A DNA stretch of 55,165 nt from Oscillatoriales cyanobacterium RM2_1_1 (lineage in GTDB: Bacteria > Cyanobacteriota > Cyanobacteriia > Cyanobacteriales > Microcoleaceae), in the NCBI GenBank assembly GCA_012033335.1, contig JAAURB010000028.1, forward strand, positions 1-55,165. Direction: 5' to 3'. Below, piece by piece: positions 37,885 through 47,802 of the stretch. The translations under genes were made by a program, and so were the position numbers. Below the pieces are notes generated by a model. The model was given only the letters and a program-made list of their open reading frames with translations. It ran no database searches and had not been told where the DNA came from. How positions within the stretch are numbered: the first letter of the stretch is position 1; every line of letters begins with the position of its first letter.

Positions 37885-38344
37885 ATCAGCAAAGCGACTC
37901 TGGGAATTTGGTCAGACGGTGCTGGGCATTATTTTTCGCCATCCAGTTACGGGGGTAAGCATTGTTCCAATGTTGCCCGATGGTCAGATTGTGTTGGTGC
38001 GGCGACGGGACAACGGCAAATGGGCTTTGCCGGGGGGAATGGTGGACTGGGGAGAAGATATTTCAACAACAGCCCTCCGGGAGCTCAAGGAAGAAACTGG
38101 TCTGGATATGGTCAAGCTAGATCGACTGGTGGGGGTTTATTCTGCCCCCAATCGAGATCCTAGGGTGCACTCGATTTCAATTCTAGTAGCAGCTCAAGTT
38201 AGAGGGACAATGACGGTACAGGATACTTCAGAGATTATGGAGGTGAAACCCTTTAGCCTGGAACAAATTCCCTTAGACCACCTCAGCCATGACTATTCTC
38301 GACAGGTTCAGGACTATCTCTCAGGCTCTACAACTATTGCCTGA
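37877..38344 (+). CDS. Nudix hydrolase
   Basis: The protein has 155 residues. A complete Nudix box is present: GGMVDWGEDISTTALRELKE followed by ETGLD, which fits G-x5-E-x7-R-E-U-x-E-E-x-G-U. It is preceded by LVRRRDNGKWALP. Nudix enzymes hydrolyse nucleoside diphosphates linked to another group; the substrate here is unknown. The ATG overlaps the stop of the peroxiredoxin gene by 8 bases, so the two are coupled, perhaps as an oxidative-damage pair that cleans peroxides and damaged nucleotides. Confidence 0.9.
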   Translation: MVESAKRLWEFGQTVLGIIFRHPVTGVSIVPMLPDGQIVLVRRRDNGKWALPGGMVDWGEDISTTALRELKEETGLDMVKLDRLVGVYSAPNRDPRVHSISILVAAQVRGTMTVQDTSEIMEVKPFSLEQIPLDHLSHDYSRQVQDYLSGSTTIA

Positions 38345-38523
38345 ACCCATTCTGGCTTTAGCCTTGATCTCCATTCCAGCATCCTAGAGTGAACCCCCAT
38401 TATCAATTAAGTTAGGTTGACTTAACTCAATTTAGTCAGTAATGTAAAATACTCAAATCTTATTGCTGAAGCTTCAACCCCTGCAATATTTGCAACATAT
38501 CAACTGCAACATAACCAACTGCA

Positions 38524-39372
38524 ATGTATCAATCTATTTGCTACTCTCGCATCCAGCTTTCCCAGAGTCACCTCTTCTGGCGTGAAGCAGGTCAAGGCAT
38601 CACAATTGTTTTTCTCCATGGACAGGGGCAGGATGGTAGTCAATGGTTATCGGTGGTTCAGGAGCTATCAGAACAATACCATTGCTTAATTGTGGATCTA
38701 CCGGGATGTGGAGAATCCGATCAATTTCCAGGACATTATTCGATACAAGCCATGACTGAGATCCTGGCGGAATATTTGCAAGCGTTGAAAGTGGGGCGAA
38801 TTTATTTAGTGGGGCATTCCGTCGGGGCCTGGATCGCCGCGAACTATGCCCTCAAGTATCTAGAACGGGTTCAGGGATTGGTTTTGATTTCCCCAGAAGG
38901 GGTGCAGGTTCCAGGGTTACAATCGCAACAGCAATGGATGCGATCGCTGGTACAGTCCCCTTCATTTAGCTATTTCTGGCTGAATCTAGTCCAACCGTTT
39001 GCCAGCCTGTTAGGTCAGAGGAAACGGGTCAATCGTTGGTTAGAATACCGTCGAGAGTTATTCAGGTCGCCTGGAAGTTGCCAATTACTCTACGGTCGTC
39101 GCTGGGCAGAATATCAGGCCGAGTTACTCAATGATCAATTACCCCATCTGTCTCGTCCCTTAATGATTTTGCAGGGGTCTGAAGTTGAGGCGATCCCTCA
39201 GGCCCAAAGTGAAATCTATAGTCAACTGGCCCCTCTCACCCAAATCCATACCGTCCCATTAGCCGGGAGTAACCTCCCCCTGGAGGCTCCCGAGGCTACT
39301 TTAGAGTATATTCGCGATTTTACCTTAGGGGTCAGTTGCAGTCAGGTAAATTCAAGTTATGGTTCAAGCTAG
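38524..39372 (+). CDS. Alpha/beta hydrolase
   Basis: The protein has 282 residues. The oxyanion-hole motif is VFLHGQGQDGSQW, the nucleophile elbow GHSVGAW carries the catalytic Ser near residue 99, and LIVDLPGCGESD is typical of the fold. A lid domain lies between about 130 and 205. There is no signal peptide. The catalytic acid is probably in the LQGSEVEAIPQ segment, while the expected late His is not evident (the equivalent reads LAGSNLPLEAPE), so the triad may be incomplete. Specific function unknown. Confidence 0.85.
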   Translation: MYQSICYSRIQLSQSHLFWREAGQGITIVFLHGQGQDGSQWLSVVQELSEQYHCLIVDLPGCGESDQFPGHYSIQAMTEILAEYLQALKVGRIYLVGHSVGAWIAANYALKYLERVQGLVLISPEGVQVPGLQSQQQWMRSLVQSPSFSYFWLNLVQPFASLLGQRKRVNRWLEYRRELFRSPGSCQLLYGRRWAEYQAELLNDQLPHLSRPLMILQGSEVEAIPQAQSEIYSQLAPLTQIHTVPLAGSNLPLEAPEATLEYIRDFTLGVSCSQVNSSYGSS

Positions 39373-39376
39373 AATA

Positions 39377-40003
39377 TCACTCAACTACCACTTCCTGACC
39401 GTAGGCCTGCCATGCCAGATCAACTAAGCCATTGATAATCGCAACGGCAACCACCGAGCTGCCCTTGCGACCATCAATCCGAATATGAGGAACCATAGAA
39501 TCATGCAGTCGGGATTTGGCTACATCCGCCCCAATAAATCCTGAAGGGGTGGCTACGACTAAACCGGGTTTGATTTCTTCAGCTTCAATCAAGTCTACCA
39601 GGGCCAGCAGGGCAGTCTGTTCCTGGCCGACCACAAAAACCGCTTCCGGGTAGCGACGGGCCAGGGTCTCAATACCCCAGGCTGTAGGGGTTCTTTCCCG
39701 TTGAGGCCGGGTTACTGCTTCCATCGAACAGTAGACCGGATTGGCAAACGTACTCAAAATCTGAGGGCTAATCCCCACCTGTACCATGGGAACATCCACA
39801 ACAATTGTGGTTCGGGCAGCCAGGGCAGCGGCTCCAGCTTGGAGCGCCTGTTCAGAAAATCGTACCAAGGATTTGTATTCAAAGTCAGCCGTCGCATAAA
39901 TGACTCGCCGGACAATTTCATACTCGGCGGGGGAAAATGCATGATCCCCAATCTCGTGATCAATAATCCCTAAACTCTGCGCATCGGTAATGTGCCATTC
40001 CAT
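39377..40003 (-). CDS. cobH: Precorrin-8X methylmutase (CobH/CbiC)
   Basis: The protein has 208 residues. RRVIYATADFEYKSLVRFSE near the N-terminus, VVDVPMVQVGI and ATPSGFIGADVAKSRL with RKGSSVVAVAIINGL are the family blocks. The enzyme moves the C-11 methyl of precorrin-8 to C-12 in cobalamin synthesis. The position that holds the essential His43 in Pseudomonas CobH (VHACG) reads Tyr here (IYATA). I believe cyanobacterial versions share this. It is convergent with the hydrolase gene, with only 4 bases between stops. Confidence 0.92.
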   Translation of the reverse strand: MEWHITDAQSLGIIDHEIGDHAFSPAEYEIVRRVIYATADFEYKSLVRFSEQALQAGAAALAARTTIVVDVPMVQVGISPQILSTFANPVYCSMEAVTRPQRERTPTAWGIETLARRYPEAVFVVGQEQTALLALVDLIEAEEIKPGLVVATPSGFIGADVAKSRLHDSMVPHIRIDGRKGSSVVAVAIINGLVDLAWQAYGQEVVVE

Positions 40004-40149
40004 ACAGTATTGACTTGCGGCGATGATTCACTCGGTTATTGTACTGGTTTCAGGGTTTTTCCGTTCAACTCTGATACAAAGCTACAGTAATCTTACCAGG
40101 GGAGGTACGGAAGTGGGGTTAAGGGATCAACGATGGATTGGGGCAGTGT

Positions 40150-40232
40150 GTCACAATGGGATGAGGTGAAGGGGGCATTGCTGCCTGCTTGAGGACGAAG
40201 CCCCAAACCCTGCTCTCGCTTTATTCATTCAT
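40150..40232 (+). repeat. Dispersed repeat family C, copy 2
   Basis: GTGAAGGGGGCATTGCTGCC is followed by GCCCCAAACCCTGCTCTCGC and TTTATTC, between cobH and mnmG. It is partly decayed compared with the copy at 8573. Confidence 0.6.
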
Positions 40233-40273
40233 CTAGTTCACGAATCTAGTTCACCCATCCCATTCTAAGTCCT

Positions 40274-42175
40274 GTGGAATTTCAAGACGAATTTGAAGTC
40301 ATCGTAGTCGGGGCCGGACATTCTGGCTGTGAGGCGGCCCTGGCGGCGGCGCGGTTGGGCTGTCGAACTTTGATGCTCACCCTGAATCTGGATAAGATCG
40401 CCTGGCAACCCTGCAATCCTGCCGTTGGCGCTCCAGCCAAATCCCAGCTCACCCATGAAGTCGATGCCCTGGGGGGAGAAATTGGCAAAATGGCCGACCG
40501 TACCTACCTGCAAAAACGGGTCTTAAATTCCTCCCGGGGCCCAGCGGTTTGGGCGTTGCGGGCCCAGACGGATAAGCGGGAATATGCGGCGGTCATGCGG
40601 CGAATTGTGGAAACCCAGGAGAATTTGACGATCCGGGAAGGGATGGCCACTGACCTGGTTTTGGGGCCTAATGGCGAAGTGATTGGGGTTGAGACTTATT
40701 TTGGCGTTGCTTTTCGCTGTAAGTCGGTGATTTTAACCACTGGCACCTTTCTGGGAGGCATTATCTGGGTGGGCAATAAGTCCATGGCAGCGGGACGGGC
40801 GGGAGAATTTGCGGCGGTGGGCTTGACCGACACTCTAAATCGCCTGGGATTTGAAACCGGGCGCTTGAAAACCGGAACTCCGGCCCGAGTCGATCGGCGC
40901 TCCGTAGATTACACGAACCTGGAACCCCAGCCCGGGGATGAAAACGTGGGCTGGTTTAGCTTTGACCCAGAGGTTTGGGTGGAGCGAGAACAGATGTATT
41001 GCTATCTGACCCGAACAACGGCTGAAACCCACCGCTTGATCCGGGAAAACCTGCACCTTTCCCCCGTTTATGGAGGTTGGGTGGATGCCAAAGGCCCCCG
41101 TTACTGCCCCAGCATTGAGGACAAAATTGTTCGATTTGCTGACAAGGAGAGCCATCAAATTTTTATTGAGCCGGAGGGACGGGACATTCCAGAACTCTAT
41201 ATTCAGGGATTTTCTACGGGGTTACCTGAAAGTTTACAACTGCGTTTGTTGCGATCGCTCCCTGGCTTAGAACGCTGTGTGATGTTGCGCCCCGCCTACG
41301 CCGTCGAGTATGACTATTTGCCGGCGACCCAGTGTTATCCCACGATGATGACCAAGAAAATTGAGGGGTTATTCTGTGCGGGGCAGATCAATGGCACCAC
41401 GGGCTATGAGGAGGCTGCGGCCCAGGGAATTGTGGCGGGAATTAATGCGGTGCGATTGGCCCGAAATCAGTCCATGATTGTCCTGCCCCGGGAGGGGAGC
41501 TACATCGGAACTCTACTTGATGACCTGTGTACTAAGGATTTGCGGGAACCCTATCGGATGTTGACCAGCCGCTCGGAATATCGGCTACTGCTGCGATCTG
41601 ACAATGCCGACCAGAGATTGACCCCCCTGGGTCGCGAAGTCGGGCTGATTGATGATCGCCGCTGGCAACTGTTTGAGCAAAAGCAAAGCCACATTGCGGC
41701 GGAAAAGCAACGGCTAGACTCTACCCGGGTGAAAGAGCGGGATCCGGTGGGCTTGGCGATCGCCCAGGATACCCAGCAAAAAATTAAAGGGTCAATCACC
41801 CTGGCGGATTTGTTGCGTCGCCCTGGTTTTCACTACAGCCATCTAGAACACTATGGGTTGGGGGATGCGGCCCTGGCTCGGTCTGAGAAAGCGGGGGCAG
41901 AAATTGAGATCAAATACTCGGGCTATCTGGAGCGGCAACAGTATCAAATTGACCAGGTGAGCCGCTATGCCAATCGTAAACTGCCAGAGGATCTCGATTA
42001 CCTGACCATTAAAACCCTATCGATGGAATCTCGGGAAAAGTTAACCAAGGTGAGACCCCTAACCATTGGTCAAGCCTCCCGGATGGGCGGGGTGAATCCG
42101 GCGGATATCAATGCCCTGTTAATTTATCTGGAAACCAACCATCGCCATCCGGAAAGCAAGACGAAAGCTGGATGA
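40274..42175 (+). CDS. mnmG: tRNA uridine-5-carboxymethylaminomethyl modification enzyme MnmG (GidA)
   Basis: The protein has 633 residues. The FAD-binding motif is [19 protein letters not shown]. The family signatures [29 protein letters not shown] and [16 protein letters not shown] are intact. The C-terminal domain ends with [17 protein letters not shown]. With MnmE it modifies U34 of certain tRNAs. The start is GTG at 40274. A transposase remnant lies immediately downstream. Confidence 0.96.
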   Translation: MEFQDEFEVIVVGAGHSGCEAALAAARLGCRTLMLTLNLDKIAWQPCNPAVGAPAKSQLTHEVDALGGEIGKMADRTYLQKRVLNSSRGPAVWALRAQTDKREYAAVMRRIVETQENLTIREGMATDLVLGPNGEVIGVETYFGVAFRCKSVILTTGTFLGGIIWVGNKSMAAGRAGEFAAVGLTDTLNRLGFETGRLKTGTPARVDRRSVDYTNLEPQPGDENVGWFSFDPEVWVEREQMYCYLTRTTAETHRLIRENLHLSPVYGGWVDAKGPRYCPSIEDKIVRFADKESHQIFIEPEGRDIPELYIQGFSTGLPESLQLRLLRSLPGLERCVMLRPAYAVEYDYLPATQCYPTMMTKKIEGLFCAGQINGTTGYEEAAAQGIVAGINAVRLARNQSMIVLPREGSYIGTLLDDLCTKDLREPYRMLTSRSEYRLLLRSDNADQRLTPLGREVGLIDDRRWQLFEQKQSHIAAEKQRLDSTRVKERDPVGLAIAQDTQQKIKGSITLADLLRRPGFHYSHLEHYGLGDAALARSEKAGAEIEIKYSGYLERQQYQIDQVSRYANRKLPEDLDYLTIKTLSMESREKLTKVRPLTIGQASRMGGVNPADINALLIYLETNHRHPESKTKAG

Positions 42176-42187
42176 AAGGGGAGAAAA

Positions 42188-42346
42188 GTGAAATTACACA
42201 GTTATATTGAACGGTTTAACAACACCTAGCGACAGCGGGTCGGGCACTTGGTGTGTAAAACCTTGTCGTTCTCCAAAAAGTTGAGTAACCACATTGGGGC
42301 AATTTGGTATTTTGTGCATCGTTACAATGCCTTTCTTCGTTCTTGA
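42188..42346 (+). pseudogene. IS1-family transposase, C-terminal remnant with internal stop
   Basis: The frame reads SYIERFNNT, a TAG at 42227-42229, then RQRVGHLVCKTLSFSKKLSN and HIGAIWYFVHRYNAFL with a TGA at 42344-42346. This is the conserved end of cyanobacterial IS1 transposases (YIERFNNTLRQRV...KLENHIG). Everything before SYIERF is lost and the TAG replaces a Leu codon, so the remnant is old. It is a different segment from the remnant near 4.0 kb, so the two cannot be halves of one protein in place. Confidence 0.85.
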
Positions 42347-42381
42347 CCATTACTATTCAGCACTATCCAAAAACCATTTTA

Positions 42382-43995
42382 CTATTTTTGTACCTGCCAG
42401 AGTCTACCACTGGGCAGTAATAACTTTAAGGATTTGTTTTGTTTTTCAAATGCTAATTTTAGCACCGATGAAGGTCTGAAGCTATAGACATTCTCGGCAT
42501 TGGCAGGAATTAAATTTAGGTCAGGCTCTGGGCTAACTAAAAGCAGCTTCACCTCATCTTTAAGCAAGTAACTGAGGGAAATTGTATCCCCTAAATTTGT
42601 CCAGTCATCCCCTTGATCAATCACAACTAAAGGGGTGGCCGCTGCATTAATCTGAACAGCAACAGCAGCGTTAAAATAGCTCAAATCCTTACTCCACCAG
42701 GTTCTAGCCCCTGCACTGAGACCACAGGAGACCAGACTTGCCGTGAACAGTATAGCCAGTCCACTTCGCCAGAGTCGTTCCCCATCTACCAGAGAAAATC
42801 GCCGGGTATTAATATGAGATGCAATTAAATAACTCATTGCCAATTGAACTCCCGGATAGCAAGAAATCAGATAACGACTGACGGCTGATCGCTTACCACC
42901 CAATAGTAAATCTGGCAGTACCAGCATCAAAAATGGCACAAAAATAGAGGTCAAGATAAACAAATAGGTTGCCGGACTGGTGTGTTGATGAACCCAATAC
43001 AAAGCATAGAAAATCAGTAGCAAAACCGGAATCCGTAGGATATACATCCAGGGATTGTAAAAGTCAAAGTTGATATCAATAAACAGAGAAGTAAAACTCA
43101 GGATCCAGAGCTTTACCGGATAGATGAACCTAACAGGAGCAGCCGCCCAATTAGTGGTTGAAAAAGCCCGTTCTAAATTGCGAGCCAGCACGATGAGCCA
43201 GGGACTATACAGTAACAGAGATAACCCCAGGGCAACCAGGAAATTCCTCAATTCCGGTAACTTTCTCTGCTTGAGTCTGGCCCAGGAAGTGTAAGCCAGC
43301 AAGACATAAGCCCCATGACCTGCCAGGGTCAACCCAAAAAATGGATGGGTGTAGAGCCCTACTGCACAACTCACACTGTAGAATCCCCAAACTGACCAAC
43401 GTTTTGTCCCAATTGCCCGCAACAAAAAATAACTGCTGGCGATCACCGTAACAGTCAATAAGCTGTACTGCCGGGCAGTCTGGGCAAACAAAATATCAAA
43501 GGGCGAGAGGGCCAGGAATGCCGTTGCTAGAAGAGCTGTCAACCGATTTTGAAATAACTCCCAGGCCAAACCATACATAAAAGGTAAGGCCATTAAACTC
43601 AGGAAAGCTGGCAGCAATCGGGATGCGGTTATGGAACTGCCAAATCCCTTCATCCATATCCTCGCCATCAAAAAATACAGGGGCGGATGTTGAGGGTCTT
43701 CTGTCGCCAGGGAATGGAGGGTATCTCGAGCCGTGCTGCCCGGTTTAATGGATTGATAAGCCTGCAGACGGGGAGCCTGAATGACCCGATTTTGAAAGAA
43801 CTCAGGATAGACCTCCGCCAGGGTATATCCTCCGGCTCGAAGATTGGTATAGACCTCGTCATGCCAGTACACCTTGCGATCCAGGGCAATAAACCGAAAG
43901 GCAATCCCGATGGCGATCGCCAGACTCAACATCACAACTAAATTGCGAGGCAAACGTTCTTGAAAAAATCGTCGGGATGAAGATGAATAGGTCAT
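42382..43995 (-). CDS. GT39/PMT-like membrane protein
   Basis: The protein has 537 residues and about ten to twelve hydrophobic segments. The first periplasmic loop has KVYWHDEVYTNLRAGGYTL (His-Asp-Glu near residues 44-46), and EDPQHPPLYFLMARIW follows near residue 98. The pattern of an acidic pair after the first helix and a PLYF motif is typical of GT-C enzymes of the ArnT/PMT group. The C-terminal 120 residues are soluble. It differs clearly from the GT39-like protein at 9.4 kb. The acceptor is unknown. Confidence 0.82.
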   Translation of the reverse strand: MTYSSSSRRFFQERLPRNLVVMLSLAIAIGIAFRFIALDRKVYWHDEVYTNLRAGGYTLAEVYPEFFQNRVIQAPRLQAYQSIKPGSTARDTLHSLATEDPQHPPLYFLMARIWMKGFGSSITASRLLPAFLSLMALPFMYGLAWELFQNRLTALLATAFLALSPFDILFAQTARQYSLLTVTVIASSYFLLRAIGTKRWSVWGFYSVSCAVGLYTHPFFGLTLAGHGAYVLLAYTSWARLKQRKLPELRNFLVALGLSLLLYSPWLIVLARNLERAFSTTNWAAAPVRFIYPVKLWILSFTSLFIDINFDFYNPWMYILRIPVLLLIFYALYWVHQHTSPATYLFILTSIFVPFLMLVLPDLLLGGKRSAVSRYLISCYPGVQLAMSYLIASHINTRRFSLVDGERLWRSGLAILFTASLVSCGLSAGARTWWSKDLSYFNAAVAVQINAAATPLVVIDQGDDWTNLGDTISLSYLLKDEVKLLLVSPEPDLNLIPANAENVYSFRPSSVLKLAFEKQNKSLKLLLPSGRLWQVQK

Positions 43996-44389
43996 AGTTT
44001 AAACCAGTAGCAATAGGACAGAAATTAGGTTAAGGCAGAATAAAGACCGGGATTTGGTAATTCATCAGGATTGGTTTTGGGCTCGATGATGATGATTTGA
44101 ACGATTTTGATTTTGCAGATTTTTGATTTTACAGATTTCAGATTAAAAATGGCTATTTAACTATTTATCCAACTATTCATAGCGATTTCTAATCACGTGA
44201 GGTACAGATTTGAGAGGTGGCGGCGCGGTGCGCCACCACCTCTCGTACTCCAGCAGCGTTGCAAACGCTGTAAATTAAAAAGGCTACGGGGTTGGCGGAG
44301 GCGGGGGACAAAAGCCGAATCCTATACTGAAGAATTATGATATGATTAACAATTGGCACCTAGAATTTAGCATTTTATAGAGAGGGAAT
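43996..44389. other. Divergent spacer between the GT39-like gene and rpmH
   Basis: It holds T-rich degenerate repeats of GATTTTGATTTT type (44090-44145), family B copy 3 (44179-44272) and the rpmH promoter region. TATACT and TATGAT words near 44322-44342 are possible -10 boxes, but no well-spaced -35 is evident. Confidence 0.5.
44179..44272 (-). repeat. Dispersed repeat family B, copy 3
   Basis: It reads ATAGCGATTTCTAATCACGT through GAGGTGGCGGCGCGGTGCGC to CAGCAGCGTTGCAAACGCTG, the reverse complement of the layout at 7519. The centre GGTGGCGGCGCGGTGCGCCA can fold. Confidence 0.88.
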
Positions 44390-44527
44390 ATGGCACAGCA
44401 GACATTACAGGGAACCTCCCGTAAGCGCAAGAGGGTGTCGGGCTTTAGAGTTCGGATGCGAACTCGCACGGGTCGGGCTGTTTTGAGGGCCAGAAGATCA
44501 AGAGGTCGGGCCCGGTTAGCCGTTTAG
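44390..44527 (+). CDS. rpmH: Ribosomal protein L34
   Basis: The protein has 45 residues, very basic: [20 protein letters not shown], then [17 protein letters not shown]. It matches L34 in length and sequence. The ATG has AGAGGGA upstream. It starts the conserved cluster rpmH-rnpA-PH-yidC-khpB. Confidence 0.97.
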   Translation: MAQQTLQGTSRKRKRVSGFRVRMRTRTGRAVLRARRSRGRARLAV

Positions 44528-44584
44528 GTTGAGTCCTTAGTCTTAAGTCTTTTTTTACTCACTACTTCTTAATTTTCTTGATTA

Positions 44585-44983
44585 ATGTTGCCCCGGCATC
44601 ATCGACTCCGGCGACCTCAAGACTTTAAATCAGTTTATGCCCGGGGGAAACGGGTTTTTGGTCGGCAATTGAGTTTAACTGTGCTGTCCCAGGCCCAAGG
44701 GGAACCCTCAGAGCCTAGGTCTCAACAGCTTCCGCCGACCCGGATTGGAATTTCAGTCAGTCAAAAAGTGAGCAAGCTTGCGGTCAAGCGCAACCGCATC
44801 AAGCGTCAAATTCGGGCGGCTCTAAGTCAAATCTTGCCCAATTTGAGCCCAGGATGGGATGTGATTATTGGAGTCAAGCCCAGACTAGAAGAGTGCAATT
44901 CTGGAGAAATTCTGCAAGAATTAAAGCAATTATTGATAAAAGCAGAGGTACTAGATGGGTATTCGAGAAGAAGTTATTTATGA
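44585..44983 (+). CDS. rnpA: Ribonuclease P protein component
   Basis: The protein has 132 residues. LRRPQDFKSVYARGKRVFG is the usual start, and the RNR motif lies in LAVKRNRIKRQIRAAL. It binds the P RNA and helps mature tRNA 5' ends. A 15-residue insertion (QAQGEPSEPRSQQLPP) lies between the first strands. The last 29 bases overlap the start of the PH-domain gene. Confidence 0.96.
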   Translation: MLPRHHRLRRPQDFKSVYARGKRVFGRQLSLTVLSQAQGEPSEPRSQQLPPTRIGISVSQKVSKLAVKRNRIKRQIRAALSQILPNLSPGWDVIIGVKPRLEECNSGEILQELKQLLIKAEVLDGYSRRSYL

Positions 44984-45343
44984 GGGAGGGCCCACATTGG
45001 TGACCTCATTTTTAATTTATTAATTGGTTTTACCATCGTGGGTCTGCCCCTAACGGTAGGGGCTGTGGTTAGAGCTCTATGGTTACGCTATCGGATCACC
45101 AATCGACGGGTTTCGGTAATTGGGGGATGGATGGGGCGAGATCGCACAGATGTCACTTATTCTGAAATTATCCGGGTGGCAAAAGTTCCTCGAGGAATTG
45201 GTCTGTGGGGCGATATGGTTTTGACCTTAAAGCGGGGAAATCGCCTGGAACTCAGGGCTCTGCCCAATTTTCGAGAAACCTACGACTATATTCTAAGCCA
45301 GGTACCTGAGCCAGTCCGGCAAGAAAGTGAGACCATGCGCTAG
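44955..45343 (+). pseudogene. PH-domain (YdbS-like) protein between rnpA and yidC, frameshifted
   Basis: The ATG at 44955 begins MGIREEVIYEGGP, then one C is missing in the CCC at 44991-44993. With CCCC the frame continues HIGDLIFNLLIGFTIVGLPL and joins VRALWLRYRITNRRVSVIGG and EIIRVAKVPRGIGLWGDMVL. The corrected protein has about 129 residues with one membrane hairpin and a bacterial PH domain. This gene is a fixed neighbour of rnpA and yidC in cyanobacteria, though its role is unknown to me. The intact conservation on both sides of the break favours a base-calling error. Confidence 0.85.
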
Positions 45344-45497
45344 GCAATAGGCCAATTCCAGGGATTATTCAATCTCCAGAAAAGCAACTGGAAAATAGTC
45401 GAGTTCTATAGCTATCTGAATGAGTTGATCAAGGATAAATCAGATAGACTAATACATAGTATGGTTTAGAAGGTTTAAGCAGTTTACCTGAAGACGA

Positions 45498-46715
45498 ATG
45501 GATTTTGGTATCGGGTTTCTCTCAAATAATGTTATGCTGCCGATCCTGGATTTTTTCTACGGGATCGTTCCTAGCTATGGTCTGGCTATCATTGCATTGA
45601 CTCTGGTTATTCGATTTGCCTTGTTTCCGTTGAATGCCGGTCAGATTCGAAATATGCGGCGAATGAAGGTGACTCAACCGGTCATGAAAGAGCGGGTAGA
45701 GAAAGTTCAGCAGCTTTACAAGGATGATCCGGTAAAGCAGCGGGAAGAAATGAGCAAGGTCTATAAAGAACTGGGCAACCCTTTGGCGGGTTGTTTTCCT
45801 TTGTTGCTACAGATGCCAGTTTTGTTTGCTTTATTTGCAACCTTGAGGGGATCGCCCTTTTCGGATATCAACTACACAGTCGATGTTGAGATTTTCCCTC
45901 GGGAACAAATAGAGCAGGTTCAGCCCCGAGCCTACGCTACAAAGCCTCAAAATATTTACATCCGGGATGGAGTTCACGAATCCATTGTCGCTATGATTCC
46001 GAGTGGTAATCGCTTGGTGGTAGGGGAAAAGGCTCAAGTCCAGTTTGAGACGACCCAAGGGCAAGGCTTAGCGGCGCTGATTGCCGGGAAGAATGTTGAA
46101 GAGAGTACTGAGGGTGCAAGTGTTGTAGAGCCCTCCCAGTTATCCCTAAATTGGACAGTTACAAAGGGTCAAGACAATATCCAGATTGACTCAGAAGGGA
46201 ATCTTGTGGCCCTAGAGCCGGGGGAAGCAACCCTGCAAGGAAAAGTCAAGGGGATTGCGGCTGACAAAGGATTTTTATTCATTGATGCCCTGGGTCATGT
46301 AGGAGCCATGGATAAAGATGGCACGATTCACTGGGATATTGTGGCCATGATTCTGGGGTTTGGGATCAGCTTGTATGCAAATCAGGTGCTTTCCGGTCAG
46401 GGTCAGAATGCCAGTAGTGGAAATCCTCAGCAAGACACTATTAATAAGATCACTCCGTTGATCTTTAGTGGAATGTTTTTCTTCTTCCCTCTGCCCGCTG
46501 GAGTACTGCTATACATGCTAGTGGCCAATGTCTTTCAGACTGTTCAAGCCTTTATTTTATCTCGGGAACCGTTGCCTGAGAACCTGCAAAAGATTGTGGA
46601 AGAGTCTAAAGCAAAGGCGGCTAAAGCAGAGGTGGCATCAGCCAGTCCTACAACTACCGGGGGCCGAGCTACGTTACCTTTTGAGCCAGGTCGCCGTTCT
46701 AAGAAAAAGCCCTAG
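45498..46715 (+). CDS. yidC: Membrane protein insertase YidC/Oxa1/Alb3
   Basis: The protein has 405 residues. The core helices run [20 protein letters not shown], the [20 protein letters not shown] segment, then [16 protein letters not shown] and [20 protein letters not shown]. The polar-groove Arg is in VIRFALFP. Between the second and third core helices lies an inserted domain of about 150 residues with a BIG2-like motif ([16 protein letters not shown]), as in other cyanobacterial YidC proteins. The C-terminus is basic (GRRSKKKP) for ribosome contact. It inserts thylakoid and plasma membrane proteins. Confidence 0.96.
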   Translation: MDFGIGFLSNNVMLPILDFFYGIVPSYGLAIIALTLVIRFALFPLNAGQIRNMRRMKVTQPVMKERVEKVQQLYKDDPVKQREEMSKVYKELGNPLAGCFPLLLQMPVLFALFATLRGSPFSDINYTVDVEIFPREQIEQVQPRAYATKPQNIYIRDGVHESIVAMIPSGNRLVVGEKAQVQFETTQGQGLAALIAGKNVEESTEGASVVEPSQLSLNWTVTKGQDNIQIDSEGNLVALEPGEATLQGKVKGIAADKGFLFIDALGHVGAMDKDGTIHWDIVAMILGFGISLYANQVLSGQGQNASSGNPQQDTINKITPLIFSGMFFFFPLPAGVLLYMLVANVFQTVQAFILSREPLPENLQKIVEESKAKAAKAEVASASPTTTGGRATLPFEPGRRSKKKP

Positions 46716-46723
46716 CAATCAAT

Positions 46724-47211
46724 ATGGAAACTGAGAATTACATAGGTCAGGGGAAGACCTGGTTGGAGAAATTACTTGATCTGGGAGGGGTTTCTACGGA
46801 CGTTGAGGTGAGTCAGGTCGATGAGAGTGTATGGCTCACCATCATCACCTCGACTTGAATCCTGAACAGATTAGTCTCCTGACTGGGGCCAACGGAGAGG
46901 TACTAGACGCTATGCAGTACCTGCTGAATGCTGTCATGAATCTGGGCAAAGATGGAGAAGAAAAAGCGGCTTATACCGTTGAGTTGGGGGGATATCGGGC
47001 TCAGAGATATCAAGAACTAGAAGACCTAGCTCAGAATGCGGCTAAGCAGGTTCAGCAAACCGGTGTAGAACTGGAAATCAAGTCCCTATCTTCCGTCGAA
47101 CGTCGCCTGATCCACAATTTTTTAAAAGATAACCAGGAAATTGAAACCTATAGTCGGGGTCAAGAGCCGGATCGTCGTTTGGTAATTAAGACGAAGGACG
47201 ACCAAGCCTGA
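46724..47211 (+). pseudogene. khpB: RNA-binding protein KhpB/Jag (KH-R3H), frameshifted
   Basis: The ATG at 46724 gives METENYIGQGKTWLEKLLDL and SQVDESVWLTI, then the frame breaks at 46843/46844. One added base (ATCGATCACC for ATCATCACC) restores DHLDLNPEQISLLTGANGEV and the rest: KH-like region, then R3H with SVERRLIHNFLKDNQEIETY. The corrected length is about 162 residues. KhpB is the usual partner downstream of yidC and binds many RNAs. The lost base would be the G of a GATC site, which fits a methylation-linked base-calling error. Confidence 0.87.
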
Positions 47212-47265
47212 TCATCTTTAACCAAGAATCAATTCATTCATTAATTAATTTTCATAGCCTGGCAG

Positions 47266-47766
47266 ATGGACGCGATTTATATCCCTCACTTGTTAAAATC
47301 GCAAAACCGATCAATCAAGTTTCAGTTTTCTGAAATGTTGTCGGGTTTGGAGACTTTGACACCAGTTCGAGGTGAGATGGCAGTCATCCATCAAAATACT
47401 TATCTGGAGGTGGTTGCCAGGGCCGAAGCGATTGTTACCCTGGTCTGTCATCGCTGTCTAAATCAATATAACCATCGTCTGGTGATTGACACTTCAGAAA
47501 TCATCTGGTTGGCCAACTCAACGGGTTCCGAAACCGAGATCGAAGTTGAAACTCCATTGGAAGAGTTGGTGGAGATACTGTCTCCGGAGGGGTATTTTGA
47601 ACCCGGAGATTGGGTTTATCAGAATTTATGTTTGATCATGCCCCTGCAACAGCTTTGTGATGGCCCCTGTGAGATTCCCAATCAGAACCCTGGGACTGAG
47701 GGGAGGGAGAAAGGAATCGACAGTCGATGGGCAGCCCTGGCAGATCTCAAGCAACAACTTCAGTAG
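47266..47766 (+). CDS. DUF177 family protein (YceD-like)
   Basis: The protein has 166 residues. The zinc-type cysteines are in LVCHRCLNQYNH and QLCDGPCEI, and the acidic middle TPLEELVEILSPEGYFEPGD is characteristic. In plants and bacteria DUF177 proteins have been tied to 23S rRNA processing and accumulation. Its place after yidC-khpB is standard in cyanobacteria. ATG start. Confidence 0.88.
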   Translation: MDAIYIPHLLKSQNRSIKFQFSEMLSGLETLTPVRGEMAVIHQNTYLEVVARAEAIVTLVCHRCLNQYNHRLVIDTSEIIWLANSTGSETEIEVETPLEELVEILSPEGYFEPGDWVYQNLCLIMPLQQLCDGPCEIPNQNPGTEGREKGIDSRWAALADLKQQLQ

Positions 47767-47802
47767 ACGTTTCAGCCATCACGAAATGGGCAAGTAACTT
47801 CC

